The notes under the pieces were generated by a model. It did no database searches and was not told the DNA's origin. It saw nothing but the letters and a program-made list of their open reading frames with translations. Positions 9,571 through 18,476 of a DNA stretch of 64,000 nucleotides are shown here, in pieces (the first letter of the stretch is position 1; each line of letters opens with the position of its first letter). The stretch comes from Catellatospora sp. TT07R-123. GTDB lineage: Bacteria > Actinomycetota > Actinomycetes > Mycobacteriales > Micromonosporaceae. A program made the position numbers and the translations under genes. The stretch is taken from positions 4,216,001 through 4,280,000 of the forward strand of contig NZ_BNEM01000002.1 of the NCBI RefSeq assembly GCF_018327705.1, given 5' to 3'.

Positions 9571-10710
9571 GTGACGATCCAGGCTGCACGGCAGCAGGAG
9601 CTCAGCGGCGTTCCCGCAGCGTCGGCCGACCAGCAGGCGACCGCCGACCCGCTCGCGGCCGCACCGTCCGAACCGGCCCATCCGCCGCGCCTGCTGTTCC
9701 TCGACGGGCTGCGGCTGCTCGCGGCCCTGCTGGTGGTGGCGCACCACCTGGTGCGCGGGCCGTGGGACGTCCGCCCCGAAGAGCACTTCGGCATGCTGGC
9801 CACCCTGTCGAAGTACGGCTGGCTCGGGGTGAACCTGTTCTTCCTCATCTCCGGCTTCGTCATCTGCATGAGCAGCTGGGGCCGCGGCCTGGGCCGGTTC
9901 GCGGTGTCCCGGATCGTGCGCCTGTTCCCGGCGTACTGGCTGGGGGTGATCCTCACCACAGGCGTGCTGGCGATGTGGCCGGTGCTGCGCGGCCCGCTGC
10001 CGCCGCCGGAGTCGCTGGTCAACCTGACCATGCTGCAGAGCGGGCTGGGCGTCACCGACCAGGACTGGTCGTACTGGTCGCTCGGGACGGAACTGCGTTT
10101 CTACCTGCTGTTCGCGATCGTGGTCTGGCTGGGCGTGACCTACCGCCGGGTCGTCTACTTCTGCGCGCTGTGGACGGTCGTCGCGGCGTTCTCCAGTTCG
10201 TGGCACGAGGGCCTGCTCGACAACCTGATCGTGGCGGACTCGGCGCCCTACTTCGTGGCGGGCACCGCGCTCTACCTGGTCCACCGATTCGGCCCGAACC
10301 TGCTGCTGTGGGGCCTGGTCGGGGCCAACTGGGTGATCGCGCTCTACCGGCTGGAGAAGTACCCGGGGGTGGTGACCCTCCATCTCAACTGGTGGCCCGT
10401 CGCGGCCGTGGTCACCCTGTTCTGGGCCGTCATGATCGCGGTCGCGCTGGGCGCGTTCCGGCGCGTCAGCGGCCGGTGGCTGGTCACCGCGGGCGCGCTG
10501 ACCTATCCGCTGTACCTCATCCACCAGGCCATCGGGCAGACCCTGATCCGCGGCCTGCACCGGCACGCGCCCGCGTGGCTGCTGCTCGTCGGGGTCATCG
10601 CGCTGCTGCTCGGCGTCTCGTGGCTGATCCACCGGTACGTCGAGCGCCCGCTGGGCCGCCGCCTCAAACGCGGCCTCGACTCCTCGCTCGCCGCCGCGCG
10701 CAACGCCTGA
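9571..10710 (+). CDS. Acyltransferase 3 family membrane protein
   Basis: Integral membrane O-acyltransferase of the OafA/YrhL type, about 379 residues with some ten hydrophobic helices. The hallmark N-terminal segment LLFLDGLRLLAALLVVAHH, with the catalytic-site histidine, is followed by KYGWLGVNLFFLISGFVI and RIVRLFPAYW. The C terminus carries the expected LTYPLYLIHQAIG and the basic tail VERPLGRRLKRGL. Members move acetyl or longer acyl groups onto sugars, lipids or antibiotics on the outer side of the membrane; the acceptor is unknown here. The start is taken at the GTG at 9571; an open extension upstream to 9460 has no homology. It is not obviously linked to its neighbours serC and sepH. 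Confidence 0.85.
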   Translation: MTIQAARQQELSGVPAASADQQATADPLAAAPSEPAHPPRLLFLDGLRLLAALLVVAHHLVRGPWDVRPEEHFGMLATLSKYGWLGVNLFFLISGFVICMSSWGRGLGRFAVSRIVRLFPAYWLGVILTTGVLAMWPVLRGPLPPPESLVNLTMLQSGLGVTDQDWSYWSLGTELRFYLLFAIVVWLGVTYRRVVYFCALWTVVAAFSSSWHEGLLDNLIVADSAPYFVAGTALYLVHRFGPNLLLWGLVGANWVIALYRLEKYPGVVTLHLNWWPVAAVVTLFWAVMIAVALGAFRRVSGRWLVTAGALTYPLYLIHQAIGQTLIRGLHRHAPAWLLLVGVIALLLGVSWLIHRYVERPLGRRLKRGLDSSLAAARNA

Positions 10711-10893
10711 TCAGCACCGGTCCGGCGTGGACATATTCCGACATGTGAACGTGAGCGTGTCCTCAGACACGGCGTGGCGGGTGCGCAGGCGCGCCCTCAC
10801 CGCGTACGGTGTCGGGTGAGAACGTCCTACCTAGGCCGGGAGCTCCCCCCGGTAGCCACAGGTATGGACAGGCACAGGAGACGGAGGATAGCG

Positions 10894-11904
10894 ATGCGAC
10901 CCGTACGGTTCGTCGCCCTCTCCGAAGACGGCCAGGCGCTCGTCCTCGCGGACGAGGTCGGCCGTCTACTCGCACTGCCCATCGACGACCGTGTCACCTC
11001 GGCCACCCACCCCGACCGGGGTGCGGGGGCGCATCTGGTGACCATCGCGGCGGTGCCTTTCGACGCCAACCCCGTGCTGTCCCCACGCGACATCCAGTCG
11101 CGCATCCGCGCCGGCGAGTCCGCCGACGACGTCGCCCGTGTCGCGGGCGTCCCGGTGGACCGCGTGCTGCGCTACGCCGGCCCGGTGCTGCAGGAGCGGG
11201 CCATGCTGGCCCAGCACGCCCGCCGCACCCGGCTGAGGAACTCCGACAAGGGCGCGACCCTGGCCGACGTCGTGGACGGGCGCCTCGCCCAGCACGGCAT
11301 CGACACGGAGAAGATCTCCTGGGATGCGTACCGCCGCGAGGACGGCACCTGGCGCGTCGTGGCGACCTGGCCCTCGGGCAAGGCCACCGCGCAGGCGATC
11401 TGGGAGCTCGACCGCAACCGGCAGCAGGTCTCCCCGCACGACGACATGGCGCAGTACCTCTGCGCCGAGCGTCCTACCCAGATCCTGGGCCAGGACCCGA
11501 ACGCGGGCCAGACCCCGCCGCCGAGCCGCAGCGGGCACGGGCTGCCCAGCGCGACGGACGTGACGCGCCGTCCCAGCCGCGACCCGATCCGGGCCGGCCG
11601 CGACGCGCTGGTCGCCGCGATGGACCGGCCGCTGGGCTCCGGCCCCGGCCGCGGCCTCGACCTGCCCTCGGAGACCCCGCGCCAGCGCCCCGCCGCGGCC
11701 ACCATCGGCGGCGCAGGCAGCGCCTTCGACGAGGACCCGGACGCGCCGAAGGAAGTGCCGGCCGTCCCGTCGCTGGCCGTGCTGCGCCCGCGCCGCCAGG
11801 CCCCGGCCGACGCGAACACCGCCGCGGGCGACAAGCCGCGCAAGCGCCTCCCGAGCTGGGACGACGTCCTCTTCGGCGGCGCGCCGGCGGCGCGGGAGAA
11901 CTGA
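10894..11904 (+). CDS. sepH: Septation protein SepH
   Basis: Cytoplasmic cell-division protein of actinobacteria that contacts FtsZ and promotes filament bundling or assembly. The protein has 336 residues: an N-terminal DUF3071 domain (about 1-170) with RPVRFVALSEDGQALVLADE, the helix-turn-helix-like segment IRAGESADDVARVAGVPVDRVLRYAGPVL (about 70-98) and YRREDGTWRVVATWPSG, then a disordered proline-, arginine- and alanine-rich tail. The tail ends in a conserved short segment KRLPSWDDVLFG close to the C terminus. The ATG at 10894 has a GGAGGATAG site. The 61-bp palindromic element B follows 43 nt after the stop. Confidence 0.93.
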   Translation: MRPVRFVALSEDGQALVLADEVGRLLALPIDDRVTSATHPDRGAGAHLVTIAAVPFDANPVLSPRDIQSRIRAGESADDVARVAGVPVDRVLRYAGPVLQERAMLAQHARRTRLRNSDKGATLADVVDGRLAQHGIDTEKISWDAYRREDGTWRVVATWPSGKATAQAIWELDRNRQQVSPHDDMAQYLCAERPTQILGQDPNAGQTPPPSRSGHGLPSATDVTRRPSRDPIRAGRDALVAAMDRPLGSGPGRGLDLPSETPRQRPAAATIGGAGSAFDEDPDAPKEVPAVPSLAVLRPRRQAPADANTAAGDKPRKRLPSWDDVLFGGAPAAREN

Positions 11905-11946
11905 CGCGCCGCTGCTCGCTTCCGGGTGGTCGGGGGGCAGGGTGGT

Positions 11947-12007
11947 GATCGTCGTTTCCGGTCAGAAGGTCGTGTTCTGCACTGCCTTCTGACCGAAACC
12001 TCTGATC
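11947..12007 (+). repeat. 61-bp palindromic element B, copy 1
   Basis: GATC-bounded hairpin between sepH and the aldo/keto reductase gene. Arms run inward through GTTTC, GGTCAGAAGG and, on the other side, CCTTCTGACC and GAAAC to GATC, with a 17-nt loop region. Copies of identical length occur at 38102-38162 and 43655-43715. Confidence 0.8.
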
Positions 12008-12052
12008 TTGGCAGTGCCCGGCCCCGGCACGACGGGGATAGGGTGGGGACTC

Positions 12053-13039
12053 ATGGAGTTCACCACACTGGGTCGCACCGGCCTGACCGTCAGCAGGCTC
12101 TGCCTGGGCACCATGAACTTCGGTCCGAAGACCACCGAGGCGGACAGCTTCGCCATCATGGACCGGGCCCTGGAGCATGAGCTCAACTTCTTCGACACCG
12201 CCGACGTCTACGGCTGGAAGATCGGCGAGGGCATCACCGAGAACATCATCGGCCGCTGGTTCGCGCAGGGCGGGGGCCGCCGCGACAAGGTCGTGCTGGC
12301 CACGAAGGTGTACGGCAAGATGGGCGAGTGGCCCAACGAGCAGGGCCTGTCCGCCCGCCACATCATCAGGGCGGCCGACGCCTCGCTGCGCCGCCTCCAG
12401 ACGGACTGGATCGACCTGTACCAGATGCACCACGTCGACCGTAAGACGCCGTGGGAGGAGATCTGGCAGGCGATGGAGACCCTCGTCGCCGCGGGCAAGG
12501 TCCTCTACGTCGGCTCGTCCAACTTCGCCGGCTGGCACATCGCCGCCGCGCAGGAGGCGGCCAAGCACCGCAACTTCCTCGGCCTCGTCGCCGAACAGTC
12601 GATCTACAACCTGATGACCCGGCACGTCGAGCTGGAGGTCGCCCCGGCAGCCCAGCACTACGGTCTGGGCATCATCCCCTGGTCGCCGCTGCACGGCGGC
12701 CTGCTCAGCGGCGCGGTCCGCAAGCTCAAGGACGGTAGCGGCGGCCGGGCCACCGAGGGCCGTTCGGCCGAGGGGCTGGCCGAGCACCGGGCCACCATCG
12801 AGGCGTACGAGAAGCTGTGCGAGTCGATCGGCGCCGACCCGGCCGACGTGGCGCTGGCCTGGCTGCTCTCGCGGCCCGGCGTGACCGCGCCGATCATCGG
12901 CCCGCGCACGATCGAGCAGCTCGACAACTCGCTCAACGCGCTCACGCTCAAGCTCGACGACGACACGCTGGCGCGGCTGGACGAGCTGTTCCCGCCCGTC
13001 GGCAAGGGCGGCCCCGGCCCCGAAGCCTGGGCCTGGTAA
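12053..13039 (+). CDS. Aldo/keto reductase
   Basis: NADPH-dependent oxidoreductase of the TIM-barrel aldo/keto reductase superfamily, 328 residues, close to the YajO/Gre-type and voltage-channel-beta-like groups. The catalytic tetrad is D48 and Y53 (FFDTADVYG), K85 (LATKVYG) and H126 (LYQMHHVD). C-terminal GPRTIEQLDNSL supplies the cofactor-binding loop. The ATG at 12053 is chosen because homologs begin MEFTTLGRTGLTVS and because GGGTGGGG lies upstream; an upstream GTG would run back into the palindromic repeat. The natural carbonyl substrate is unknown. It converges on the RNA cyclic phosphodiesterase gene across a bidirectional hairpin. Confidence 0.9.
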   Translation: MEFTTLGRTGLTVSRLCLGTMNFGPKTTEADSFAIMDRALEHELNFFDTADVYGWKIGEGITENIIGRWFAQGGGRRDKVVLATKVYGKMGEWPNEQGLSARHIIRAADASLRRLQTDWIDLYQMHHVDRKTPWEEIWQAMETLVAAGKVLYVGSSNFAGWHIAAAQEAAKHRNFLGLVAEQSIYNLMTRHVELEVAPAAQHYGLGIIPWSPLHGGLLSGAVRKLKDGSGGRATEGRSAEGLAEHRATIEAYEKLCESIGADPADVALAWLLSRPGVTAPIIGPRTIEQLDNSLNALTLKLDDDTLARLDELFPPVGKGGPGPEAWAW

Positions 13040-13054
13040 CCCGCTCGGTCGGGA

Positions 13055-13094
13055 AGGGCACCTTCTGCATCGGATGGCGATGAGAAGGTGCCCT
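13055..13094. terminator. Bidirectional hairpin (palindrome type C) between convergent genes
   Basis: Arms AGGGCACCTTCTGCATC (13055-13071) and GATGAGAAGGTGCCCT (13079-13094) pair with one bulge. It sits exactly between the stops of the aldo/keto reductase (plus) and the phosphodiesterase (minus), so it can serve both. I recall this core (AAGGGCACCTTCT) as common in Micromonosporaceae; that is memory, not a search. Confidence 0.75.
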
Positions 13095-13098
13095 GCCT

Positions 13099-13650
13099 TC
13101 ACCCGGCGCGCAGGGCCGACGCGGTGAGCGGGTGGTAGGACGGGTGCGGGCCGAGCTCGCTGCGTACCAGCAGCAGCTCGCGCACCGTCCAGCTCGGCCC
13201 GCGGTAGTCGTGCAGGGCCGCCAGGTCGGCGTGCAGGGCGTGCGCGGGCAGCCGGTCGCCGGGCCGGGCCAGCGTCAGGTGCGGCTGGAAGCGCTTGTCG
13301 TCGGGGTGCAGGCGGCGGGCGCGCAGTTCGCGGCGCACCTCGCGGCCGAGCCGGACCAGCCCGTCCACGTCGCCGTCCAGCCCCGCCCACAGGACCGTGG
13401 AACGGCCGTGGCCGAACTTCCCGCCGCCGCATACGGACAGGTCGCCGCAGGTGCCGGTGACCGCGCCGAGGGCGGCGGTCGCGGGTTCGGCGGCGTCGTC
13501 GGGGACCTCGCCGAGGAAGGCGAGGGTCAGATGCCAGCGTTCGGGCGGGCTCACCCGCGCGTGGGCCCGGCCCACCTCCAGCCGATCGACCAGATCGGAC
13601 AGGTGGGCCACGGCCGGCGGTGGCGGGAAGACGGCCACGAACAGGCGCAT
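13099..13650 (-). CDS. thpR: RNA 2',3'-cyclic phosphodiesterase (2H family)
   Basis: Opens 2',3'-cyclic phosphates on RNA ends. The protein has 183 residues. Both family H-x-T motifs are present: H40-L-T in RWHLTLAFLG and H124-L-T in FQPHLTLARPG. The N terminus MRLFVAVFPPPP is typical. The start codon shares one base with the stop of the upstream gene (TGATG), a sign of translational coupling with the unknown protein at 13650-14210. In bacteria the physiological RNA target is mostly unknown. Its stop faces the aldo/keto reductase across hairpin C. Confidence 0.9.
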   Translation of the reverse strand: MRLFVAVFPPPPAVAHLSDLVDRLEVGRAHARVSPPERWHLTLAFLGEVPDDAAEPATAALGAVTGTCGDLSVCGGGKFGHGRSTVLWAGLDGDVDGLVRLGREVRRELRARRLHPDDKRFQPHLTLARPGDRLPAHALHADLAALHDYRGPSWTVRELLLVRSELGPHPSYHPLTASALRAG

Positions 13651-14210
13651 CAGGGCTCCGAGAGCACGACTCCGGCGGAGATGAGCGCGCCCTCGACCCG
13701 CACCCGCTCGATCTGGAGGTCGAGCCCGGCCACCTCGGCCAGGTGCTCGTCGATGCCCAGGCACAGGCACGCGTCGCGCAGGGCCTGGTCGTAGGCGTCG
13801 TGCTCGCGGGGCAGCTCGCGCAGGGCGGCCACGATCTGCTCGAACGGCAGCGGGCCGCCCCCGATCGCCACCGGGGCGGGTTCGGGCAGCCAGGCCGGGG
13901 CCAGGCCGACGGCGCTGAGCCGCTGCGCGGCGAACTGGACCATGGTCTCCCGGGCGGCGCCCAGCGCGACCGTGGCCACGCGGGCGGCGTTGGTCCACGG
14001 CGGGCCCGCCGGCGGCGCGGGGGCGAAGGCCCGCTCCAGCCGGTCGAGGGTGCGCTGCTCGTGCCAGGCCTCGCGCACCTTCTCGGCGCGGTGGCGCACC
14101 TGCACCACCATGTCGTCGGCGCAGATCACCGCGGCGATCGCGGCGGGCATGCCGGCAAGCGCCATCACCCCCAGGGTGATCGGAAGTGCGCTGTCGGTAG
14201 CCACGTTCAT
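13650..14210 (-). CDS. Membrane-anchored protein of unknown function
   Basis: Not recognised. The protein has 186 residues, with a single hydrophobic N-terminal helix (about 10-32, LPITLGVMALAGMPAAIAAVI) that would tether it to the membrane. A basic, coiled-coil-like stretch follows (RHRAEKVREAWHEQRTLDRLERAF), then a proline-rich linker and a soluble C-terminal half. No cofactor or catalytic motif is visible. ATG at 14210 is preferred over upstream possibilities because translation from there begins at the hydrophobic helix. Its stop overlaps the thpR start by one base, so the two proteins are probably made together. Confidence 0.6.
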   Translation of the reverse strand: MNVATDSALPITLGVMALAGMPAAIAAVICADDMVVQVRHRAEKVREAWHEQRTLDRLERAFAPAPPAGPPWTNAARVATVALGAARETMVQFAAQRLSAVGLAPAWLPEPAPVAIGGGPLPFEQIVAALRELPREHDAYDQALRDACLCLGIDEHLAEVAGLDLQIERVRVEGALISAGVVLSEP

Positions 14211-14271
14211 GACACTATGCCCAACCCTTCGCCACTCGCCACCGCAAACCGTACGTACGTCCAACAGGCGG

Positions 14272-15024
14272 TCAGCCTGTCGCCATTCCCAGCAGGTCAC
14301 GCAGCCCGGCCACCCGCCCGGCGGCTCCGGTGACGGCCAGCTCGGCGTCGTCGCCCCGCCGCCACACCCAGCGCAGCATCGCGTCGGGTGCCCCGGCGAC
14401 CGTCGCCGCGGCCGGACCGTCGCCCTCGGTGACCAGCACCTCGGTCGGCGTGGGCGCCACCAGCCAGCGGCGGCTGCCCGACTCGATCGCGACCGAACCG
14501 CCGTCCGCCCCGGCCAATGCCGCCGCGAAGTACTGGTGCCAGGCCGTGCTGCCGTACGCGAGGAAGCAGCGCAGCAGCTCGTCGATGCCGTCCAGCGCGA
14601 CCTCGTCGGGCACGGTCAGCGAGCCCACGCCCGTGGCCAGCTCGCCGTCGATGCGGTGGATCACCGTCTCGTGCACCATCCGGCGGATCCAGAACCCCAC
14701 GGTCTGGTCCGGGGCGAACCAGGTCGGGGCGGACTCGGCCGGCGCCTTGGCCGCGAACTGCGCGGTGAGCTCGGCGTAGCCGCGGCGCAGCAGGGCGATC
14801 GGGTCCTCGTCGGCCACGCCCGGCGGCGGCCAGTCCTGCGGTTCCTGGGGCATCGCGCCGTCGCGCATGCAGGCCACCTTGTGCAGGTAGACCATGCCGA
14901 CATGCCGGTCGAGGTCGGCCACCGACCAGTCGGGGCAGGTCGGAACCTGCGCACCGGCTGGGGCGAGGCCGCTGACCTCCAGCAGCCGCTCGTAGTCGGA
15001 TTCGAGTGCGCTCAACAGATCCAT
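14272..15024 (-). CDS. Maleylpyruvate isomerase family mycothiol-dependent enzyme
   Basis: DinB/MDMPI-fold protein, 250 residues. The N-terminal four-helix bundle carries the metal-binding histidines: one in DWSVADLDRHVGMVY (about residue 41) and another pair in MVHETVIHRID (about 117-122), the H-x3-H spacing usual for this fold. The C-terminal half is the family's small accessory domain. Relatives use mycothiol, the actinobacterial low-molecular-weight thiol, in isomerisation, transfer or detoxification reactions. The actual reaction here is unknown. ATG at 15024 reads MDLLSALESDYERLL. It sits 13 nt behind the MFS gene at 15038, so MarR - MFS - MDMPI may be one detoxification operon. Confidence 0.85.
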   Translation of the reverse strand: MDLLSALESDYERLLEVSGLAPAGAQVPTCPDWSVADLDRHVGMVYLHKVACMRDGAMPQEPQDWPPPGVADEDPIALLRRGYAELTAQFAAKAPAESAPTWFAPDQTVGFWIRRMVHETVIHRIDGELATGVGSLTVPDEVALDGIDELLRCFLAYGSTAWHQYFAAALAGADGGSVAIESGSRRWLVAPTPTEVLVTEGDGPAAATVAGAPDAMLRWVWRRGDDAELAVTGAAGRVAGLRDLLGMATG

Positions 15025-15037
15025 GGATCGGATCCCA

Positions 15038-16327
15038 TCACGCGGTTACGACACTGTCGTCGTGCACGACGCGCAGCCGCGGGCTGGGGCGGACCTGGAT
15101 GGACAGCTTGTCCCCGGCGTGGCGCAGCTGCCAGACCAGGCAGACCACGGCGGCCAGCAGCGAGATCGCGCCGCCGAGCCAGATGCCCGCGGCGGCGCCG
15201 TAGCGCTCCACGATCCAGCTGATCACCATCGAGCCGATCGGGGCCGTACCGAGGAAGATCAGCACGTAGAGGGCCATGACCCGGCCCCGGAACGCCCCGT
15301 CCACGCCGAGCTGCACCCGCTGGTTGGCGGCCTGGGCCAGGAACACGGTGCTGAACCCGGTCGGCACCAGCAGCGCCAGCACCAGCCAGCGGTACGGCGC
15401 GAAGCCCACCGCCAGCGCCAGCACCCCGAAGGCGACGGCCGCCGCGAGCAGCAGGTAGACCGAGGGGCGGCCCTTGCGGGCGGTGCCCGCGAGCGCCCCG
15501 GCCAGCGAGCCGACGGCCAGCGCGGTGTTGAACAGCCCGAACGTCGCCGCACCGGTGGCGAAGACGGTCTTGGCCAGCAGTGCCAGGGTGAGCTGGAAGT
15601 TGTAGCCGAACATGGCGATCACGAACATCATCGCCATGGGCAGCAGCAGGTCGTGCCGGTTGCGTACGTACTTCAGCCCGTCGGTGACCCGGGCCTTCTC
15701 GCTGCGCGGGGGCAGTTCGGGCCGGAACAGCTCGGCCGGGCGCATCTGCCACTGCATGAACACCGGCGCGATCGCCATCACGGTGCTGAGCAGGAACACC
15801 GGGCCGGTGCCGAGGCCCGCGATGGCCACACCGGCCAGGGCCGGGCCGGTGACGCGGGCGGTCTGGAAGGTGGCCGCCGACAGCGACAGCGCGTTGGGCA
15901 GCAGTTCCTTGCCGACCAGTTCGGAGACGAACGCCTGGCGCACGGGGGTCTCGACGGCCTGGGCGATGCCGAGCAGGCCCGCGAAGATCAGGATGTGCCA
16001 GAACTGGATTAGGCCGGTGGCGATGAGCACGGCCTGCATGACGGCGAGCACCGCCCACGCCCCGTTGGAGATCATGAGCAGGGTCCGCTTGTCGAGGCGG
16101 TCGGCCAGGGTGCCCGCGTACAGCGTGAGCAGCATGACCGGGACGAACTGCAGCGCGGTGACCAGCCCGAGGGCGGTCGGCGAGTCGTGGGTCAGTTCCA
16201 GGACCAGCCAGTCCTGGGCTACGTACATCATCCAGACGCCGACCAGCTTGATCAGCTGACCGCCGGCGAACAGCCGGTAGTTACGGACCGTCAGGGATCG
16301 GAAGGTGGTGCTCAGTCTCGCCCGCAC
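15038..16327 (-). CDS. MFS exporter, EntS-like, next to a MarR regulator
   Basis: Twelve-helix major facilitator of the MFS_3 group (enterobactin or drug exporter-like), about 429 residues. The A-motif loop DRLDKRTLL lies between helices 2 and 3, and FRGRVMALYVLIFLG is the matching repeat in the second half. The start is placed at the GTG at 16327 (V-RARLSTTFRSLTVRNYRLF) because AAGGAGG lies 10 nt upstream and homologs start here; an ATG at 16357 without a good ribosome site is the alternative. It is 81 nt behind marR in the same direction, a common arrangement in which the MarR protein represses the exporter. Cargo unknown. Confidence 0.88.
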   Translation of the reverse strand: MRARLSTTFRSLTVRNYRLFAGGQLIKLVGVWMMYVAQDWLVLELTHDSPTALGLVTALQFVPVMLLTLYAGTLADRLDKRTLLMISNGAWAVLAVMQAVLIATGLIQFWHILIFAGLLGIAQAVETPVRQAFVSELVGKELLPNALSLSAATFQTARVTGPALAGVAIAGLGTGPVFLLSTVMAIAPVFMQWQMRPAELFRPELPPRSEKARVTDGLKYVRNRHDLLLPMAMMFVIAMFGYNFQLTLALLAKTVFATGAATFGLFNTALAVGSLAGALAGTARKGRPSVYLLLAAAVAFGVLALAVGFAPYRWLVLALLVPTGFSTVFLAQAANQRVQLGVDGAFRGRVMALYVLIFLGTAPIGSMVISWIVERYGAAAGIWLGGAISLLAAVVCLVWQLRHAGDKLSIQVRPSPRLRVVHDDSVVTA

Positions 16328-16408
16328 GCAGGTTGCGCCTCCTTGGATAGCAGCCATCCGGTTGAGACGGACCAGGCTGCTCGGCGCGATACGGGCGGGT
16401 GCCCGCGG

Positions 16409-16840
16409 TCACTCCCGGGCCAGCCGCTCCAGCAACTGGGCGGCACGCTCCACGATGTCGCGTTCGTCCGGGACGAGCTCGGCCAGCCGGTGGGCCAGCC
16501 ATTCGTCTCGTACGCGCTGGTAGCGGTCGAGCACCGCGATCCCCTCCGGGCTGAGCGACAGCAGGACCTGCCGCCCGTCGGTGGGGTGCGGGGCCCGGCT
16601 GATCAGACCGCGGTCCTCCAGCTTCGCCACGATCTTGGTCATCGTGGGCGGCTGCACCCGCTCGGCCTCGGACAGCTCACGTGGGGTGAGTGCGCCGCCG
16701 ATCCGCAGGCTGGTGAGCGCGGAAAGCTGGGTAACGGTGAGATCGCCGAGCGGCCGTTCCTGGCGCAATCGCCGGTTGAGCCGGGTGATGGCATCGCGGA
16801 GCCGCTCCGTCAGCTCCTCGGGAGAGGCTTGCGCCACCAT
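16409..16840 (-). CDS. MarR family transcriptional regulator
   Basis: Winged-helix dimeric repressor, about 143 residues. Recognition-helix region: GGALTPRELSEAERVQPPTMTKIVAKLEDRGLISRAPHPTDGRQVLLSLS in order, with the wing formed by DGRQVLL. The ATG at 16840 has GGAGCAGG upstream; an in-frame GTG at 16858 would give a nearly leaderless start. The promoter region carries a repeated TTAGC-x-AGGCT motif (16864-16889), a probable operator. With the MFS gene behind it, it most likely senses a toxic small molecule and relieves repression of the pump. Ligand unknown. Confidence 0.9.
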   Translation of the reverse strand: MVAQASPEELTERLRDAITRLNRRLRQERPLGDLTVTQLSALTSLRIGGALTPRELSEAERVQPPTMTKIVAKLEDRGLISRAPHPTDGRQVLLSLSPEGIAVLDRYQRVRDEWLAHRLAELVPDERDIVERAAQLLERLARE

Positions 16841-16863
16841 CACCACCTGCTCCGTCACAATCC

Positions 16864-16889
16864 ATAGCCTAGCTAATAAGCCTGGCTAA
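16864..16889 (-). promoter_or_regulatory. Candidate MarR operator
   Basis: On the minus strand two 11-nt units TTAGCCAGGCT and TTAGCTAGGCT follow each other with a 13-nt period, and each is itself a partial palindrome (TAGC...GGCTA). It lies just upstream of marR, where a self-repressing MarR dimer pair would bind. Inferred from sequence only. Confidence 0.55.
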
Positions 16890-16949
16890 CGAAATGGTTT
16901 TCCCTGGAAGAGGCGCTGTCACCGCCGTCACAGCGCCTCCGGGGCCGTC

Positions 16950-18392
16950 CTAGAAGAGCGCCTTCTCCAGCACACCGCGCAGGAAGTAGACCACGAACAG
17001 CAGCGCCACCGCCCACAGCAGCGGGTGCACGTCGCGGGCCTTGCCCTTGGCCAGCTTGATCAGCACGTACGAGATCACGCCCGCGCCGATGCCGTTGGAG
17101 ATCGAGTACGTGAACGGCATGACCACGATCGTGAGGAACGCCGGGATGCCGATCTCGTAGTCCGACCAGTCGATGTTGCGGACCGAGGTCATCATCAGGA
17201 AGCCCACGATGACCAGGGCCGTCGACGCCGCCTCGAACGGCACGATGGTGACCAGCGGCGCCAGGAACATCGCCACCAGGAACAGGGCGCCGGTGACCAG
17301 GTTCGCGAAGCCCGTCCGCGCCCCCTCGGCCACACCCGCCGCGCTCTCGATGTACGACGTGTTGCTCGACGTGCTCGCCGCACCGCCGGCCGCGGCCGCG
17401 ATCGAGTCCACCAGCAGGATCTCCCGGGTACGGGGAACCGTCCCGTCCTCCTTCAGCATGCCGCCTTCCTGCGCCACGGCGACCATCGTCCCCATGGTGT
17501 CGAAGAAGTCGGTCAGCAGCAGGGTGAACACGAACATGATCGCGACGATCGGCCCGGCCGTCTTCCAGCCGCCCAGCACGTTGAAGTGGCCCAGCAGCGA
17601 CAGGTCCGGCGCGGCGACCCACTTGGTGGGCACCGCCGGCACGTTCAGGCTCCAGCCCGCCGGGTTGGGCTTGCCGTCGACGAACGACGGCCCGACCTTG
17701 GCGACCGCCTCCACGATGATCGCCAGGATGGTCGAGCTGATGATGCCGATGAGGATCGCGCCCTTCACCTTGCGCGCCACCAGCACCGCGGTCAGCAGCA
17801 GACCCAGCACGAACACCAGCCCCGGCCAGGTGATGATCGTGCCGTTGACGCCCATGCCGATCGGCGGCGAGCCGGTCCCGGTCGAGCGGACGAACCCGGC
17901 GTCGACGAAGCCGATGATCGCCAGGAACAAGCCGATGCCGACGCCGATCGCCGTCTTCAGCTGCATCGGCACGCTGTGGAACACCGCCGTGCGCAGGCCG
18001 GTCAGCACCAGCAGGCCGATGATCACGCCCTCGATGACGACCAGGCCCATCGCGTCGGCCCAGGTCATCTTCGGCGCGATCTCGTACGCGACGAGGGCGT
18101 TCACGCCGAGGCCGGCCGCCAGTGCGAGCGGGAACCTGCCCCATACCCCCATCAGGATGGTCAGCAGGCCCGCGACGAGCGCGGTGCCCGCCGCCAGCGC
18201 CGCCATCGGCAGCTTCGCGCCGGTGCTGTCGACGCCGCCGCCCAGGATGAGCGGGTTGAGAACCACGATGTAAGCCATCGTGAAGAAGGTGGCCAGGCCA
18301 CCACGCACCTCGCGGGACATCGTCGACCCGCGGGCGGAGATTTCGAAGAAGCGGTCGAGCCCACCGACCGCGTTGGTGCCTGCTGTGCTCAT
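16950..18392 (-). CDS. NCS2 family purine permease (AzgA-like)
   Basis: Membrane transporter for guanine, hypoxanthine or adenine with about 13-14 hydrophobic segments, about 480 residues. N-terminal hallmark: REVRGGLATFFTMAYIVVLNP. Other family segments are AAGLGVNALVAYE, the conserved GVGIGLFLAIIGF, LLLTDFFDTMGTMVAVA and the SSNTSYIESAAGVAEGARTG segment. Start at ATG 18392 (M-STAGTNAVGG) is a choice; ATG 18401 is nearly as good and ribosome sites are weak for both. It is divergent from the DUF3027 gene across an 84-nt promoter region. A purine salvage role is likely; the precise base is unknown. Confidence 0.92.
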   Translation of the reverse strand: MSTAGTNAVGGLDRFFEISARGSTMSREVRGGLATFFTMAYIVVLNPLILGGGVDSTGAKLPMAALAAGTALVAGLLTILMGVWGRFPLALAAGLGVNALVAYEIAPKMTWADAMGLVVIEGVIIGLLVLTGLRTAVFHSVPMQLKTAIGVGIGLFLAIIGFVDAGFVRSTGTGSPPIGMGVNGTIITWPGLVFVLGLLLTAVLVARKVKGAILIGIISSTILAIIVEAVAKVGPSFVDGKPNPAGWSLNVPAVPTKWVAAPDLSLLGHFNVLGGWKTAGPIVAIMFVFTLLLTDFFDTMGTMVAVAQEGGMLKEDGTVPRTREILLVDSIAAAAGGAASTSSNTSYIESAAGVAEGARTGFANLVTGALFLVAMFLAPLVTIVPFEAASTALVIVGFLMMTSVRNIDWSDYEIGIPAFLTIVVMPFTYSISNGIGAGVISYVLIKLAKGKARDVHPLLWAVALLFVVYFLRGVLEKALF

Positions 18393-18476
18393 GCGCCGCA
18401 TCGTCCCAGATCGACGACCGATTGTGTATCGGATCCGGCCCGGGTCCGCTAAACCTCGAATCAGCGATGAGGAAGA

